Source of the DNA: Neisseria wadsworthii 9715
GTDB taxonomy: Bacteria > Pseudomonadota > Gammaproteobacteria > Burkholderiales > Neisseriaceae
Length of the DNA stretch: 64,000 nucleotides
Assembly: GCF_000227765.1 (NCBI RefSeq)
Contig: NZ_JH165159.1
Coordinates: forward strand, 805,433-869,432
Direction: 5' to 3'
The notes under the pieces were generated by a model that did not search any database, was not told where the DNA came from, and was given only the letters and a program-made list of their open reading frames with translations. The position numbers and the translations under genes are program-made. Of the stretch, positions 38,615 to 49,600 are shown in pieces. Positions within the stretch are counted from its first letter, which is position 1, and every line of letters starts with the position of its first letter.

Positions 38615-39184
38615 TTAACGGCGGCGGCCGAAACCGCGTTTGCCGCCCATGCTGCGCTGTTGGCGCGGTTGTTGGTAGTTGTTTTGCGCGTTATTGCTTT
38701 GACGGTAGGCGGATTGGTTGGCCTGTTGTGCGGCTTTTTGGCGCGGGGTCAGTTTGTTGGGTGCTTGGGCGGTTTTGCCGCGGTATTGTTGGGCGTATTG
38801 GGTGCGCACTTGTTGGGCGGCCGGGCTGTTGGCGGGGGCTTTGGTGAATTTGTTTGCCAAAGCGCTGCCGATAAAGGCACCTGCCGCGGCACCGATCAGG
38901 CTTTGCAGCAGCCAGCTGCCGGTTGACGGGTCATACATATATTGCTGGCCGTCGGTACCGGTAACCACTTCGCCGTTTTTGCCTTTTTCCTGCTCGGCGG
39001 GAGGAATGGTTTCGTTAACTGCGCTTGCAGCCAGCTGGTAAACAGTGGTGTCTTGTTGAGCCTGCAGTTGGGCAATCTGTTCTTGCTGGGCTTTCACTTG
39101 AGCTTCCAGCTCGGCTTGTTTGTTGTCGCCGCAGGCGGTAAGCGCAAGGGCGGAAAGGCTGATAAGGGCGAGGTATTTCTTCAT
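38615..39184 (-). CDS. Glycine-zipper lipoprotein
   Basis: The 189-residue protein has a lipoprotein signal MKKYLALISLSALALTAC (Cys18). After it comes a Gln/Ala-rich coiled-coil stretch (AELEAQVKAQQEQIAQLQAQ, about 25-45), then a glycine-zipper membrane-inserting segment LIGAAAGAFIGSALANKF (about 95-113), then a basic, Gln/Asn-rich tail ending KRGFGRRR. This layout is seen in outer-membrane-associated lipoproteins, but function is unknown. It lies 80 bp downstream of trxB on the same strand. Confidence 0.75.
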   Translation of the reverse strand: MKKYLALISLSALALTACGDNKQAELEAQVKAQQEQIAQLQAQQDTTVYQLAASAVNETIPPAEQEKGKNGEVVTGTDGQQYMYDPSTGSWLLQSLIGAAAGAFIGSALANKFTKAPANSPAAQQVRTQYAQQYRGKTAQAPNKLTPRQKAAQQANQSAYRQSNNAQNNYQQPRQQRSMGGKRGFGRRR

Positions 39185-39310
39185 AGGTATTCCGATTGTA
39201 TCTTGTGGGTTTCAAACAGTTTTTAATATATAGCCAGATAATCGAATATTCAATAAACGGATTTGGCTGCGGCTGTTTAATGGTACAAGGGGGGGATGAC
39301 AAAAACAGCA

Positions 39311-39341
39311 ATGCCTGTCTGAAAGCTTTTCAGACAGGCAT
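39311..39341. terminator. DUS-pair hairpin after typA
   Basis: ATGCCTGTCTGAA (39311-39323) pairs with TTCAGACAGGCAT (39329-39341), separating typA from the lipoprotein gene, both on the minus strand. Confidence 0.8.
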
Positions 39342-39349
39342 TGTTTGCT

Positions 39350-41161
39350 TTACTCGGGTTTTTTGAAGTGTTTTCGGCGTTCGTGTTCTTGCAGGTAACG
39401 CTTACGCAGGCGGATGGATTGCGGTGTGATTTCCACCAATTCGTCGTCGTCGATAAACTCAACCGCGCTTTCCAACGTCAGTTTGACCGGCGTGGTCAGG
39501 CGCACGGCTTCGTCGGTGCCGCTGGCGCGCACGTTGGTGAGTTTTTTGCCTTTCAGTGGGTTAACCACCAAATCGTTGTCGCGGCTGTGGATACCGATAA
39601 TCATGCCTTCGTAAAGTTTGTCGCCGGGCGATACGAACATGCGGCCGCGGTCTTCCAAGTTCCACAATGCGTAAGCCACCGCTTCGCCTTGCTCTTGGGA
39701 AATCAACACGCCGTTGTGGCGGCCGGGCATATCGGGTTTCACCGGTGCGTAATCGTCGAAAACGTGGCTCATCAAGCCGACACCGCGGGTTAAGGTCATG
39801 AATTCGCCTTGGAAACCGATCAGGCCGCGGGCGGGGATGTGGTATTCCAAACGGGTGCGGCCGTTGCCGTCACTTTCCATATTGGTGAGTTCACCGCGGC
39901 GGCGGCCAAGCTCTTCCATTACCGCGCCTTGGTTGTCGTCGGGTACGTCAACGGTCAGGTTTTCATAAGGCTCACATTTTTGACCGTCGATTTCGCGGTA
40001 AACCACACGAGGTTTGCCGACGGCCAATTCGTAGCCTTCGCGGCGCATGTTTTCCAACAGAATGGTCAAGTGCAGTTCGCCGCGGCCGGATACGCGGAAT
40101 ACGTCGGCATCTTCGGTGTCTTCCACGCGTAGGGCAACGTTGGTGAGCAATTCTTTTTGCAAGCGGTCGCGGATTTGGCGGGAAGTAACGAATTTGCCTT
40201 CGGTGCCGGCCAGCGGAGAAGTGTTTACCATGAAGTCCATGGTTAAAGTCGGCTCGTCCACACTCAACATGGGCAGACCTTTGGGGTTGTCTTTATCGGT
40301 GATGGTGACGCCGATGCCGATGTCTTCAATACCGGAAATAATCACGATATCGCCGGCTTCCGCTTCTTCCAACGGCACGCGTTCCAAGCCTTTGAAGCCT
40401 AAAAGTTGGTTGATGCGGCCTTGTGCAACTTGTTTTTCGTGGTTCATCACGGCAACCACTTGGCCGGGTTTGATGCGTCCGTTCAAGATGCGGCCGATAC
40501 CCAAGCGGCCGGTATAGTTGTCGTAGTCGAGTTGGGAAATTTGCAGTTGTAGGGTTTCGTCTGCGCTGCCGCTGGGGGGCGGGGTGTGTTTGAGAATGGT
40601 GTCGAACAATGGGCGCATGTCTTTGCTTTCGTCGCTTTCTTCCAACTTGGCGAAACCGCTCAAGCCTGAAGCGTAAATGATGGGGAAGTCTAATTGTTCG
40701 TCGGTTGCGCCGAGGCTGTCGAACAGCTCGAAAGTTTGGTCGATGACCCAGCTCGGACGCGCGCTCGGTTTGTCGATTTTGTTGATCACTACAATCGGGC
40801 GCAAACCTAAAGCCAAGGCTTTTTTGGTTACGAAACGGGTTTGCGGCATCGGGCCTTCTTGGGCGTCCACCAGCAAGACCACGCAATCCACCATGCCCAA
40901 TACGCGCTCGACTTCGCCGCCGAAGTCGGCGTGTCCGGGGGTGTCGACGATGTTGATGTGGTAGCCTTCGTATTCGATGGCGGTATTTTTGGCAAGAATC
41001 GTGATGCCGCGTTCTTTTTCGATGTCGTTGCTGTCCATCACGCGTTCGTCAACCTGTTGGTTGGCGCGGAAGGTGCCGGATTGGCGCAGGAGTTGGTCAA
41101 CCAGCGTGGTTTTGCCGTGGTCGACGTGGGCGATAATCGCAATATTGCGGATTTGTTTCAT
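39350..41161 (-). CDS. typA: Ribosome-associated GTPase TypA/BipA
   Basis: TypA is an EF-G-like GTPase that aids 50S assembly, notably in the cold. The 603-residue protein has [15 protein letters not shown] (G1, about 11-25), [15 protein letters not shown] (G3), [12 protein letters not shown] (G4) and the C-terminal region with [20 protein letters not shown] and [25 protein letters not shown] typical of the family. Basic tail [15 protein letters not shown]. Confidence 0.96.
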   Translation of the reverse strand: MKQIRNIAIIAHVDHGKTTLVDQLLRQSGTFRANQQVDERVMDSNDIEKERGITILAKNTAIEYEGYHINIVDTPGHADFGGEVERVLGMVDCVVLLVDAQEGPMPQTRFVTKKALALGLRPIVVINKIDKPSARPSWVIDQTFELFDSLGATDEQLDFPIIYASGLSGFAKLEESDESKDMRPLFDTILKHTPPPSGSADETLQLQISQLDYDNYTGRLGIGRILNGRIKPGQVVAVMNHEKQVAQGRINQLLGFKGLERVPLEEAEAGDIVIISGIEDIGIGVTITDKDNPKGLPMLSVDEPTLTMDFMVNTSPLAGTEGKFVTSRQIRDRLQKELLTNVALRVEDTEDADVFRVSGRGELHLTILLENMRREGYELAVGKPRVVYREIDGQKCEPYENLTVDVPDDNQGAVMEELGRRRGELTNMESDGNGRTRLEYHIPARGLIGFQGEFMTLTRGVGLMSHVFDDYAPVKPDMPGRHNGVLISQEQGEAVAYALWNLEDRGRMFVSPGDKLYEGMIIGIHSRDNDLVVNPLKGKKLTNVRASGTDEAVRLTTPVKLTLESAVEFIDDDELVEITPQSIRLRKRYLQEHERRKHFKKPE

Positions 41162-41506
41162 GTTTGTGCTTTAGCTAGAATTTGAAAAACTGTGAATTAT
41201 AACATGCTTTTACCGGCTGAATGTCGGCAATAAAAAACAGGCGGTAAAGTTAATTAATGTAAAATCTAAATCTAATTGATAGAGCTTATCAAAATCGTAT
41301 CAAATAAAACATTATTAAAAACAATATGCTGATATTTTCTTTGGGTAAAAAAGGTGCTATTTATTGTTGATAATTGTTTGTATTTTAAATAGAAAATTTG
41401 AAATATCCGGAATAGTTGATAAAATTTGAATCATAGAGAGCTGTACAAAAGAAACACATACTGTATCAAGACAGTAAACAATCATGGAATCATGAAAGGA
41501 ATAACC
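41162..41506. other. AT-rich region upstream of bfrA
   Basis: No gene seen. It must hold the bacterioferritin promoter. A TGATAATTGTTTGTA stretch at about 41367-41381 faintly resembles a Fur site, but too weakly to call. Confidence 0.5.
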
Positions 41507-41971
41507 ATGCAAGGCAATCAAGCTGTAATTGATTATATGAACGAGTTGTTGGCGGGCGAATTGGCTGCGCGCGACCAATATTTTATCCATTCTCGTATGT
41601 ATGCGGAATGGGGTTACAACAAATTATTTGAACGTATCGGCCATGAGATGGAAGATGAAACCGAGCATGCAGAAGCGTTTATCCGCCGTATCTTGATGCT
41701 GGGCGGCACGCCGAAAATGGTGCCTGCAGCTATTAATGTAGGTACTGATGTGGTTTCCATGCTTAAAGCCGATTTGAACACAGAGTTGGAAGTGCGCGCC
41801 GCTTTGAAAAAAGGTGTGAAGCTTTGCGAAGAGCAACAAGATTATGTTACCCGCGAATTGCTGGTTAATCAGTTGAAAGATACTGAAGAAGACCATGCAC
41901 ACTGGCTTGAGCAGCAGTTGCGCCTGATTGATATGGTCGGCATGCAAAACTATCTGCAAAGCCAAGTTTAA
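41507..41971 (+). CDS. bfrA: Bacterioferritin subunit A (ferroxidase subunit)
   Basis: The 154-residue subunit keeps all ferroxidase ligands by E. coli numbering: Glu18, Tyr25, Glu51, His54, the Glu94 equivalent (in NTELE) and Glu127/His130 (in EEDH). The haem-ligand position Met52 is Thr (EDETEHAEA), so it should not bind haem on its own. ATG 41507 is preceded by GAAAGGAATAACC. bfrB follows after 27 bp. Neisseria Bfr is known to be a mixed polymer of two subunits. Confidence 0.93.
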   Translation: MQGNQAVIDYMNELLAGELAARDQYFIHSRMYAEWGYNKLFERIGHEMEDETEHAEAFIRRILMLGGTPKMVPAAINVGTDVVSMLKADLNTELEVRAALKKGVKLCEEQQDYVTRELLVNQLKDTEEDHAHWLEQQLRLIDMVGMQNYLQSQV

Positions 41972-41998
41972 TATTTCGAACCTTGAAAGGAGTCGATG

Positions 41999-42472
41999 AT
42001 GCAAGGCGAACGTTCGGTAATCCGTGAGCTGAATATAAATCTAGGCTTGCTGCTGGTAACCATCAATCAATATTTCCTGCATGCCCGCATTTTGAAAAAC
42101 TGGGGCTTTGAAGAATTAGGCGAGCATTTCTACAAACAATCTATTGTGGAAATGAAGGCTGCCGATGATCTTATTGAGCGCATTTTACTGCTGGAAGGTC
42201 TGCCTAACCTGCAAGACTTGGGCAAATTGCTGATTGGTGAAACCCCGGAAGAAATTATCCGTTGCGATTTGACTAAAGAGCAGGAAAAACATGATGCGTT
42301 GGTGGCTGCGATTGCCGAGTGCGAGGTTCAAGAGGATTATGTAAGCCGTGCACTGTTAACCGGTTTGAAAGACACCAATGAAGAACACATCGATTGGTTG
42401 GAAACCCAGCAAGAATTGATTGGCAATATGGGTTTGCACAACTATCTGCAATCTGCTGCGCAAGAGGACTAA
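41999..42472 (+). CDS. bfrB: Bacterioferritin subunit B (haem-binding subunit)
   Basis: The 157-residue subunit keeps haem Met52 (VEMKAADD) but has lost ferroxidase residues: position 18 is Leu instead of Glu, and position 54 is Ala instead of His; the Glu127 region reads TNEEH. It complements bfrA. ATG 41999 is preferred to ATG 41996 because AAAGGAG ends 6 bases before it. Confidence 0.93.
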   Translation: MQGERSVIRELNINLGLLLVTINQYFLHARILKNWGFEELGEHFYKQSIVEMKAADDLIERILLLEGLPNLQDLGKLLIGETPEEIIRCDLTKEQEKHDALVAAIAECEVQEDYVSRALLTGLKDTNEEHIDWLETQQELIGNMGLHNYLQSAAQED

Positions 42473-42536
42473 GCAGGGTAACCCGCTTAGTAACAAACAC
42501 TACCAAACTGACAACAGCTTTTGCGCAAGCTGTGGC

Positions 42537-42569
42537 AACAGCCCGTCATACTTGATGGGCTGTTTTATT
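42537..42569 (+). terminator. Terminator of bfrA-bfrB
   Basis: AACAGCCCGTCA (42537-42548) pairs with TGATGGGCTGTT (42553-42564) with one G-T pair, followed by TTTATT. A second short hairpin (ACAGCTT/AAGCTGT) precedes it. Confidence 0.8.
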
Positions 42570-42573
42570 ATGT

Positions 42574-42615
42574 ATGCCTGTCTGAAAAGTGTTTAATTAG
42601 TTTTCAGACAGGCAT
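42574..42615. repeat. DUS-pair hairpin
   Basis: ATGCCTGTCTGAA (42574-42586) pairs with TTCAGACAGGCAT (42603-42615), directly after the bfr terminator. Confidence 0.8.
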
Positions 42616-42694
42616 TGCCGAAGATATATAGTGGAAGCAGTAAACTTGTGCTATAAATAAAAACGTTTTTTATTTAAACAGAAAGCGAACAGCA

Positions 42695-43252
42695 ATGGAT
42701 GCATTGGCGCTATTAACGACACGCCGTTCAAGCAAGAAATTGACTGTGCCCCGGCCAAACAGGGCGCAGATTGAAACGATGCTGCAAGCGGCAACACAGG
42801 TGCCTGATCATGGCAATATGCGGCCGGTTAAGTTTACCGTTATCGAGAGTGAAGAAGGTTTGAACCGTTTCCGCGAGCTGCTCAAGCAAACCGTGGTTGA
42901 ATTAAACTTTGGTGAAGAGAGTTTGCAAAAAGCCGAGAGAGTAGGGCGTATGGCGCCTTTGGTGGTGGGGGTGACATTCAGCCCAAATCGTGAAGTGTCG
43001 AAACCCAAACCCGAATGGGAGCAAATGTTGAGCGCAGCTTGCTCTGCATATGCTTTTCAGCTGGCTGCCAAAGCGCAAGGTTTTGATAATGTTTGGATTA
43101 CCGGGCTTTGGGTAAACAGCCCTTTATTGCGCGAAGCTTTCGGTTGCGCTGAAAAAGATAAAATCATTGCTTTGTTGATGGTGGGCACAGGCGAGGAAAA
43201 CAGCGACGGTGCAAAAAACACGGATTTATCGGAATCGGTAACTTATTGGTAA
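42695..43252 (+). CDS. Nitroreductase family protein (YdjA-like)
   Basis: The 185-residue FMN-dependent protein has the short YdjA-type pattern: LLTTRRSSKKL at the N-terminus (FMN phosphate Arg pair), AATQVPDHGNMRPVKF, and GFDNVWITGLWVNSPLLREAFG, with a C-terminal LLMVGTG. Substrate is unknown; family members reduce nitro compounds or quinones with NAD(P)H. Monocistronic. Confidence 0.88.
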   Translation: MDALALLTTRRSSKKLTVPRPNRAQIETMLQAATQVPDHGNMRPVKFTVIESEEGLNRFRELLKQTVVELNFGEESLQKAERVGRMAPLVVGVTFSPNREVSKPKPEWEQMLSAACSAYAFQLAAKAQGFDNVWITGLWVNSPLLREAFGCAEKDKIIALLMVGTGEENSDGAKNTDLSESVTYW

Positions 43253-43260
43253 ACGATTAA

Positions 43261-43305
43261 AACCCGGTTGCTCTTCATGGCAGCCGGATTTTTTCAGACA
43301 GGCAT
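43261..43305 (+). terminator. Terminator with single DUS after the nitroreductase gene
   Basis: AACCCGGTTG and CAGCCGGATT form an imperfect stem followed by TTTTTT; TTCAGACAGGCAT (43293-43305) overlaps the T run. Confidence 0.65.
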
Positions 43306-43337
43306 CGGATAAGTGAACTTTAACTACTGATTAGCTA

Positions 43338-43367
43338 TTGATAAGCAATCTCAAATAGAGTTATAAT
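43338..43367 (+). promoter_or_regulatory. Promoter of rpmE2-rpmJ2
   Basis: TTGATA (43338-43343) and TATAAT (43362-43367) with an 18-bp spacer. The -10 is covered by the palindrome at 43360-43380. Confidence 0.7.
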
Positions 43368-43381
43368 GTTACGTTATAACA
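43360..43381. promoter_or_regulatory. Zur box over the -10 element
   Basis: GTTATAA and TTATAAC are perfect arms around TGTTACG (43360-43380). TGTTACGTTATAACA (43367-43381) matches the meningococcal Zur motif TGTTATDNHATAACA, recalled from the literature, with one mismatch. Zur with zinc would block the promoter, so the L31/L36 substitutes would be made only in zinc shortage. Confidence 0.75.
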
Positions 43382-43396
43382 CTAGGAGGAAGTTAT

Positions 43397-43666
43397 ATGA
43401 AACCCAATATTCATCCGGAAAACTACCGCACTGTTTTGTTTTATGACAGCAGCGCAGATGAAGGCTGGCTGATTCGCTCTTGCGCGCCCACTTCTAAAAC
43501 CATGCAGTGGCGCGACGGCCAAGAGTATCCTGTATTTATGCTGGATACATCATCCGCAAGCCATCCAGTATACACAGGCAAGCAGCGCGAGCATAACCGT
43601 GAAGGCCGTGCCAGCCTATTTAACCAACGCTATGCGGGCATGATGAACGCACTTAAGAAAGGATAA
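43397..43666 (+). CDS. rpmE2: 50S ribosomal protein L31 type B (zinc-independent)
   Basis: The 89-residue protein matches type B L31 ([38 protein letters not shown]) and lacks the CxxC pair used by type A for zinc. It replaces zinc-binding L31 when zinc is short. AGGAGGA at 43384-43390 is a strong ribosome site. rpmJ2 follows after 4 bp. Confidence 0.95.
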   Translation: MKPNIHPENYRTVLFYDSSADEGWLIRSCAPTSKTMQWRDGQEYPVFMLDTSSASHPVYTGKQREHNREGRASLFNQRYAGMMNALKKG

Positions 43667-43670
43667 GCAC

Positions 43671-43796
43671 ATGCAAGTTTTATCATCTTTAAAAGCCGCC
43701 AAACAACGCCACAGAGATTGCCAAGTGGTGCGCCGTCGCGGAAAAGTTTATGTGATTTGCAAAAGCAATCCGCGTTTTAAAGCGCGCCAGCGTTAA
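43671..43796 (+). CDS. rpmJ2: 50S ribosomal protein L36 type B (zinc-independent)
   Basis: The 41-residue protein reads [20 protein letters not shown], then [20 protein letters not shown] and a final Arg, matching YkgO/L36 type B. The zinc ligands of type A L36 are not all present. It is co-transcribed with rpmE2 from the Zur-controlled promoter and followed by a terminator. Confidence 0.93.
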   Translation: MQVLSSLKAAKQRHRDCQVVRRRGKVYVICKSNPRFKARQR

Positions 43797-43825
43797 AAAT
43801 ATATTCCCTTTATCTATCGAAATTG

Positions 43826-43849
43826 AGCTGCCTTTGGGCAGCTTTTTTT
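43826..43849 (+). terminator. Terminator of rpmE2-rpmJ2
   Basis: AGCTGCC (43826-43832), loop TTTG, GGCAGCT (43837-43843), then a T run. A single DUS follows at 43869-43881. Confidence 0.9.
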
Positions 43850-43940
43850 ATGTTTTTGAAAGTAGATTTTCAGACAGGCATTGAGATAAATCAAAATCAT
43901 ATTAATCATCTGCTGTCAAATAGAATTAATAAAATTTAAC

Positions 43941-43969
43941 TATTGAAATACATCTTCATAACCCAATAT
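43941..43969 (+). promoter_or_regulatory. Candidate heat-shock (RpoH) promoter of clpB
   Basis: TATTGAAA (43941-43948), 13-bp spacer, CCCAATAT (43962-43969), near the sigma-32 pattern CTTGAAA-N13-15-CCCCATNT. It lies 47 bp upstream of the clpB start, and clpB is a known RpoH target in many proteobacteria. Confidence 0.55.
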
Positions 43970-44016
43970 CGCATTTATCCAACAAATTAAGCTATTAAAC
44001 AAGGAGCTCTAGAAAC

Positions 44017-46590
44017 ATGAGATTCGATAAATTAACCGCAAAATTCCAACAAGCTCTGGCCGATGCCCAGAGCTTGGCTTTGGCTGCCGACAACAGTTAT
44101 CTCGAAGCAGGCCATGTATTGAAAGCCTTGCTCGACGATGCCGAAGGCGGCACCACAGCCCTGCTTTCACACGCTGGTGTAAACGTACCCCAAGTAAAAC
44201 AACAACTTACCCAAACCCTAAACAGCCTACCCAAAGTATCGGGCACCGGCGGCGAAATCCTGCCCAGCCGCGAATTGCAGGCCGTCTTAAACCTGATGGA
44301 TAAAGCCGCCGTGAAGCGCGGCGATGCCTATATCGCCAGCGAACTGTTCCCGCTTGCCTTGGTACAGCAAAACGACAACACCGGCCGTATCCTGAAAAAC
44401 GCCGGAGCCACCGAACAAAACATCAACGCCGCCATTGACGCGGTACGAGGAGGAGCCTCTGTGGATAACCCCAACGCCGAAGACCAACGCGAAGCCCTGA
44501 AAAAATACACCACCGACTTAACCCAGCGCGCCCGCGAAGGCAAACTCGACCCCGTGATCGGCCGCGACGACGAAATCCGCCGCGCCATCCAAGTCTTGCA
44601 ACGCCGCACCAAAAACAACCCCGTGTTAATCGGCGAACCCGGCGTGGGTAAAACCGCCATTGTGGAAGGCTTGGCGCAACGTATCGTGGACGGTGAAGTG
44701 CCCGATTCCCTGCGCAACAAACGCCTGCTGGTGCTCGATTTGGCCGCATTGATTGCCGGTGCCAAATACCGTGGCGAATTTGAAGAACGCCTGAAGGCCG
44801 TCTTAAACGATTTGGCTAAAGACGACGGCAACACCTTGATTTTCATTGATGAAATCCACACGCTTGTCGGCGCGGGCAAAACAGACGGCGCAATGGACGC
44901 AGGCAATATGCTCAAACCCGCTTTGGCACGCGGCGAGCTGCACTGTATCGGTGCCACCACTTTGGACGAATACCGCCAATACATTGAAAAAGATGCCGCG
45001 CTGGAGCGCCGCTTCCAAAAAGTATTGGTGGGCGAACCGAGCGTGGAAGACACCATCGCCATTCTGCGCGGTTTGCAGGAGCGTTACGAAATCCACCACG
45101 GCATCGACATCACCGACCCGGCCATCGTTGCCGCCGCAGAGTTGAGCAACCGCTACATTACCGACCGCTTCCTGCCCGATAAAGCCATTGATTTGATTGA
45201 TGAAGCTGCCAGCCGCATCAAAATGGAGCTGGATTCCAAACCCGAGCAGATGGACAAACTCGATCGCCGCATCATCCAGCTCAAAATGGAAAGAATGCAC
45301 GTTGAGAAAGAAAGCGACGATGCCAGCAAAAAACGCCTCGATTTAATCGACGAAGAAATCGCCGGACTGCAAAAAGAATACGCCGATTTGGACGAAATCT
45401 GGAAAGCCGAAAAAGCCGCTTCCGCCGGCACCGCCGACATCAAAAAACAAATCGACGACATCAAAGTCAAAATCGAGCAGGCCAAACGCCAAGGCGACTT
45501 CGCCCGCGCATCCGAGCTGGAATACGGCGAACTGCCCAAACTCAGCCAACAGCTGCAAGCGCTGGAAAACAATCCGCAAGAGCAGCAGGCCAACAAACTT
45601 TTCCGCACCAAAGTGGGCGCGGACGAAGTGGCCGAAATCGTATCGCGCATGACCGGCATTCCGGTGAGCAAAATGATGGAAGGCGAACGCGACAAGCTCC
45701 TGAAAATGGAAGAAGTATTGCACAACCGCGTGGTGGGGCAAGACGAAGCCGTGCGCGCCGTTTCCAACGCCATCCGCCGCTCGCGCTCCGGCTTGGCCGA
45801 CCCCAACAAACCATACGGCAGCTTCCTCTTCTTAGGCCCGACCGGTGTCGGTAAAACCGAACTGTGCAAAGCCTTGGCGAGCTTCCTGTTTGACAGCGAA
45901 GACCATTTAATCCGCATCGATATGTCGGAATACATGGAAAAACACGCCGTTGCCCGCTTAATCGGCGCGCCTCCCGGCTACGTCGGCTACGAAGAAGGCG
46001 GCTACCTAACCGAACAAGTCCGCCGCAAACCTTACAGCGTGATCCTGCTCGACGAGGTGGAAAAAGCCCACCCCGACGTGTTCAACATCCTGCTGCAAGT
46101 GTTGGACGACGGCCGCTTGACCGACGGTCAAGGCCGCACGGTAGACTTTAAAAACACCGTGATCGTGATGACTTCCAACATCGGCAGCCACCACATCCAG
46201 CAAATGGGCACATCAGATTACGAGGCCGTGAAAGAAGTGGTCATGGAAGACGTGAAAGAACACTTCCGCCCCGAAATGATTAACCGTATCGACGAAGTGG
46301 TCGTGTTCCACGGCTTGGATCAGGCCAATATCCGCAGCATCGCCAAAATCCAGCTCAAAGGCTTGGAAAAACGCCTTGCCGCCCAAAACCTGCACCTCAA
46401 AGTCGACGATGCCGCGCTGGACATCATCGCCAAAGCAGGCTTCGACCCCGTGTACGGCGCACGCCCGCTCAAACGCGCCATCCAAGCGGAAATCGAAAAC
46501 CCGCTGGCTCTTGCCCTGCTCGAAGGCAAATATCAGCCTGAAAGCGTGATTCATGTGAAAGCGGATGGGGATAATTTAATATTTGATTAA
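44017..46590 (+). CDS. clpB: ATP-dependent chaperone ClpB
   Basis: ClpB rescues aggregated proteins together with DnaK. The 857-residue protein has the N-terminal repeat domain (about 1-145), NBD1 with [14 protein letters not shown] (about 206-219) and [21 protein letters not shown], the ClpB-specific middle coiled coil (about 405-525, [20 protein letters not shown]), and NBD2 with [14 protein letters not shown] (about 608-621) and [24 protein letters not shown] precedes ATG 44017. The restriction island starts just after it. Confidence 0.97.
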   Translation: MRFDKLTAKFQQALADAQSLALAADNSYLEAGHVLKALLDDAEGGTTALLSHAGVNVPQVKQQLTQTLNSLPKVSGTGGEILPSRELQAVLNLMDKAAVKRGDAYIASELFPLALVQQNDNTGRILKNAGATEQNINAAIDAVRGGASVDNPNAEDQREALKKYTTDLTQRAREGKLDPVIGRDDEIRRAIQVLQRRTKNNPVLIGEPGVGKTAIVEGLAQRIVDGEVPDSLRNKRLLVLDLAALIAGAKYRGEFEERLKAVLNDLAKDDGNTLIFIDEIHTLVGAGKTDGAMDAGNMLKPALARGELHCIGATTLDEYRQYIEKDAALERRFQKVLVGEPSVEDTIAILRGLQERYEIHHGIDITDPAIVAAAELSNRYITDRFLPDKAIDLIDEAASRIKMELDSKPEQMDKLDRRIIQLKMERMHVEKESDDASKKRLDLIDEEIAGLQKEYADLDEIWKAEKAASAGTADIKKQIDDIKVKIEQAKRQGDFARASELEYGELPKLSQQLQALENNPQEQQANKLFRTKVGADEVAEIVSRMTGIPVSKMMEGERDKLLKMEEVLHNRVVGQDEAVRAVSNAIRRSRSGLADPNKPYGSFLFLGPTGVGKTELCKALASFLFDSEDHLIRIDMSEYMEKHAVARLIGAPPGYVGYEEGGYLTEQVRRKPYSVILLDEVEKAHPDVFNILLQVLDDGRLTDGQGRTVDFKNTVIVMTSNIGSHHIQQMGTSDYEAVKEVVMEDVKEHFRPEMINRIDEVVVFHGLDQANIRSIAKIQLKGLEKRLAAQNLHLKVDDAALDIIAKAGFDPVYGARPLKRAIQAEIENPLALALLEGKYQPESVIHVKADGDNLIFD

Positions 46591-46615
46591 CTATTTTATA
46601 GCTAACTATAACCAA

Positions 46616-46643
46616 AGGCCGTCTGAAAATTTTCAGACGGCCT
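46616..46643. terminator. Foreign-dialect DUS hairpin after clpB
   Basis: AGGCCGTCTGAA (46616-46627) pairs with TTCAGACGGCCT (46632-46643), followed by TTTT. This is the AG-DUS dialect of N. meningitidis-type species, unlike the pairs elsewhere in the window. It marks the left edge of the restriction island. Confidence 0.9.
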
Positions 46644-46694
46644 TTTCATGAGTTAAAATACGTTTCTTTGTGATAACTTCAGCCATTATTCACT

Positions 46695-49600
46695 ATGTCT
46701 GCACTGCAAACTCTTCTTTCAAAATTTCGCGAGCTGACTCAAACCGAACGTGATAAAGGCACGGCTTTTGAGAACCTAATTATTCGTTATTTTGAAAACG
46801 AACCTTACTACCGTAGCCAATATGCCAAAGTGCAGACCTATGCCGAGTGGGCGCAAGAGCATTTTGAATCACTAGGACTAAGCAGCAAAACCGATGCGGG
46901 TATTGATTTAGTTGCTACTACTCAAGTTGGTGAGTTCCATGCGATTCAATGCAAAAACTATGCTCCGGAAAAAACCATTCAAAAAGCAGACATCGATAGT
47001 TTCTTTACCGCTTCCGGAAAACACTATTTCAACCACCGTTATATTGTGACCACTACCAACAAATGGTCATCGAATGCCCGTGCTGCGCTAATTGACCAAC
47101 ATATTCCGGTAGCGGTTATCAATCTGGAAGATTTGGAAAACAGCCGGATTGACTGGACACAATATCAAATTGATGCTTCTCCCGTATTAAAAGCGCGTAA
47201 AGATCTGCGGCCACACCAACAACAAGCACTTAAAAGTGTGCAAACCCGTTTTGACGGAGGGGAAACCCGAGGCAAACTGATTATGGCTTGCGGTACAGGC
47301 AAAACCTTCACCGGCTTAAAAATTGCCGAAAACATTGCAGGTGTAGGGAAGCGGGTATTGTTTTTAGTACCCGGTTTATCCTTATTAAGCCAAACCTTGC
47401 GGGAATGGACGCAAGACAGCGAAATCGCTTTAAACAGCTTTGCCGTGTGTTCCGATAGTGACGTTGGCAAGAAAGGTAAAAAAGACGAAGATGACCGTGT
47501 GCTGGTCACTACCAGTGATTTGCAATTTCCGGCGACAACCCATGCGAAAAGTTTGGCTCAAGCCATAAGTGTTGCCGAAGCCAAAAACAATCGGCAGGCT
47601 ATGACTGTTGTCTATGCCACTTATCACTCTATTGATGTGATTCATCAGGCGCAAAAACAATTCGGACTACCTGAATTCGATCTGATTATCTGTGACGAAG
47701 CCCACCGCACTACCGGAGCAACCTTCGACGGTGATGATGAATCTGCCTTTGTCCGTATCCATGATGCCGATTACATCAAAGGTGCAAAACGTCTGTATAT
47801 GACTGCCACGCCGCGCATTTACGGTGAGACCGCCAAAGCTGCTGAAGGAGTGGTGTTGTATTCGATGGATGACGAAACCCATTACGGCAAAGAATTTTTT
47901 GTTCTTACTTTCTCTCAAGCCGTTTCAGACGGCCTCTTAGTCGATTACAAAGTGATTGTGCTGGCGATTGAAGAATCACATGTCAACCGTCGTTTACAAA
48001 ACTTGCTTACCGATAGCAATAACGAGCTCAAAGTCGACGATGCCGCAAAAATCGTCGGCTGCTGGAAAGCCTTATCAAAATATGGGTTGAGCGGCGAGGA
48101 TGGGGCTTTATATAACCCCATGCGTCGAGCTGTTGCTTTTTGCCAAGTGATTGAAAAAGAATATAAAGGCAGCAAACACAAAGTCAGTTCGAAACTCATT
48201 GCCGAAATGTTCCAAGCCGTAATTGAAGAATACCAACAAGCCGAAAGCAAAGCTTTATTAGAACACAATCCCGATTTAAAACTGCCTCCGCAATTGGCCA
48301 TGAAGTGCGAAGCCGAACACGTTGACGGCAGCATGAATGCAGGCGAAAAAGAAAGCAAATTACAATGGCTCAAAGCAGAGCTGCCCGATAATACCTGCCG
48401 CATTCTTTCCAATGTACGTTGCCTGTCTGAAGGCGTGGATGTACCTGCACTTGATGCAGTACTGTTTCTTACACCGCGAAATTCACAAGTGGATGTTGTG
48501 CAGTCTGTCGGGCGCGTAATGCGCCGTGCAGAGGGCAAAAAACAAGGTTATGTCATTCTGCCGGTTGTGATTCCTGCCGGTATCGAAGCCGAAGATGCTT
48601 TGGATAAAAATGAAAACTACAAAGTCGTTTGGCAGGTGCTCAATGCCTTACGTGCGCATGACGACCGCTTTGATGCCATGATCAACAAACTAGAATTCAA
48701 CGGCCAAGATACTCAAAAAATGGAAGTGATTGCCGTTGCAGACAAAGTACAGGCAAAGCAAAAACGCCAAAACAAGAGTGCAAAAGCAGTAGGTAACGCA
48801 CGCGGTGGCAACGCTATCGGCACAAAACCCGAACACAATCCCGATAATCAAGGAACCATTGAATTCGAAATCGGCGAAATTGAACGCGCCTTGTACGCTA
48901 AAATCGTCAAAAAATGCGGCAACCGCCATCACTGGGAAGACTGGGCAGGCGATATCGCTAAAATCGCCCGCACCCACATCGACAGCATCACCGCCATTTT
49001 AGAAAACCCGGCTAACACCGCCGAACAAAACGCCTTTGAAGCCTTCGCCGCCGAATTACGCGACGACCTCAACAATGCCATTACCGATGCCGAAATCATC
49101 GAAATGCTGGCACAGCACATGATTACCAAACCCGTGTTCGATGCTCTGTTTGAACAATACAGCTTTGCCGAGCACAATCCCATGAGCCGCGCCATGCAAA
49201 ACGTGCTGGATTTATTACAGGCCAAAAACCTTCATAAAGAACGAAACACCCTTCAATCGTTCTACGAATCCGTACAAATGCGTGCATCCGGTATCGAAAC
49301 CGCCGAAGGCAAACAGAAAATCATCGTCGAGCTATACGACAAATTTTTCCGCAACGCCTTCCCCCGCATGACCGAGCGGCTCGGCATTGTTTATACCCCG
49401 GTTGAAGTCGTCGATTTCATCATCAAAAGCGTGGAAGACGTATTGCAAAACGAATTCGGCAGCAGCCTAAAAGATAAAGGCGTACACATTATCGACCCCT
49501 TCACAGGCACCGGCACCTTTATTACCCGACTGCTGCAAAGCGGCATTATTCCTGCCGACAGGCTACCTGAAAAATATCAAAACGAAATCCACGCCAACGA

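Noticed and set aside
41367-41381. Possible Fur site upstream of bfrA
   Set aside because: TGATAATTGTTTGTA matches only part of the Fur consensus and AT-rich DNA gives such matches by chance.
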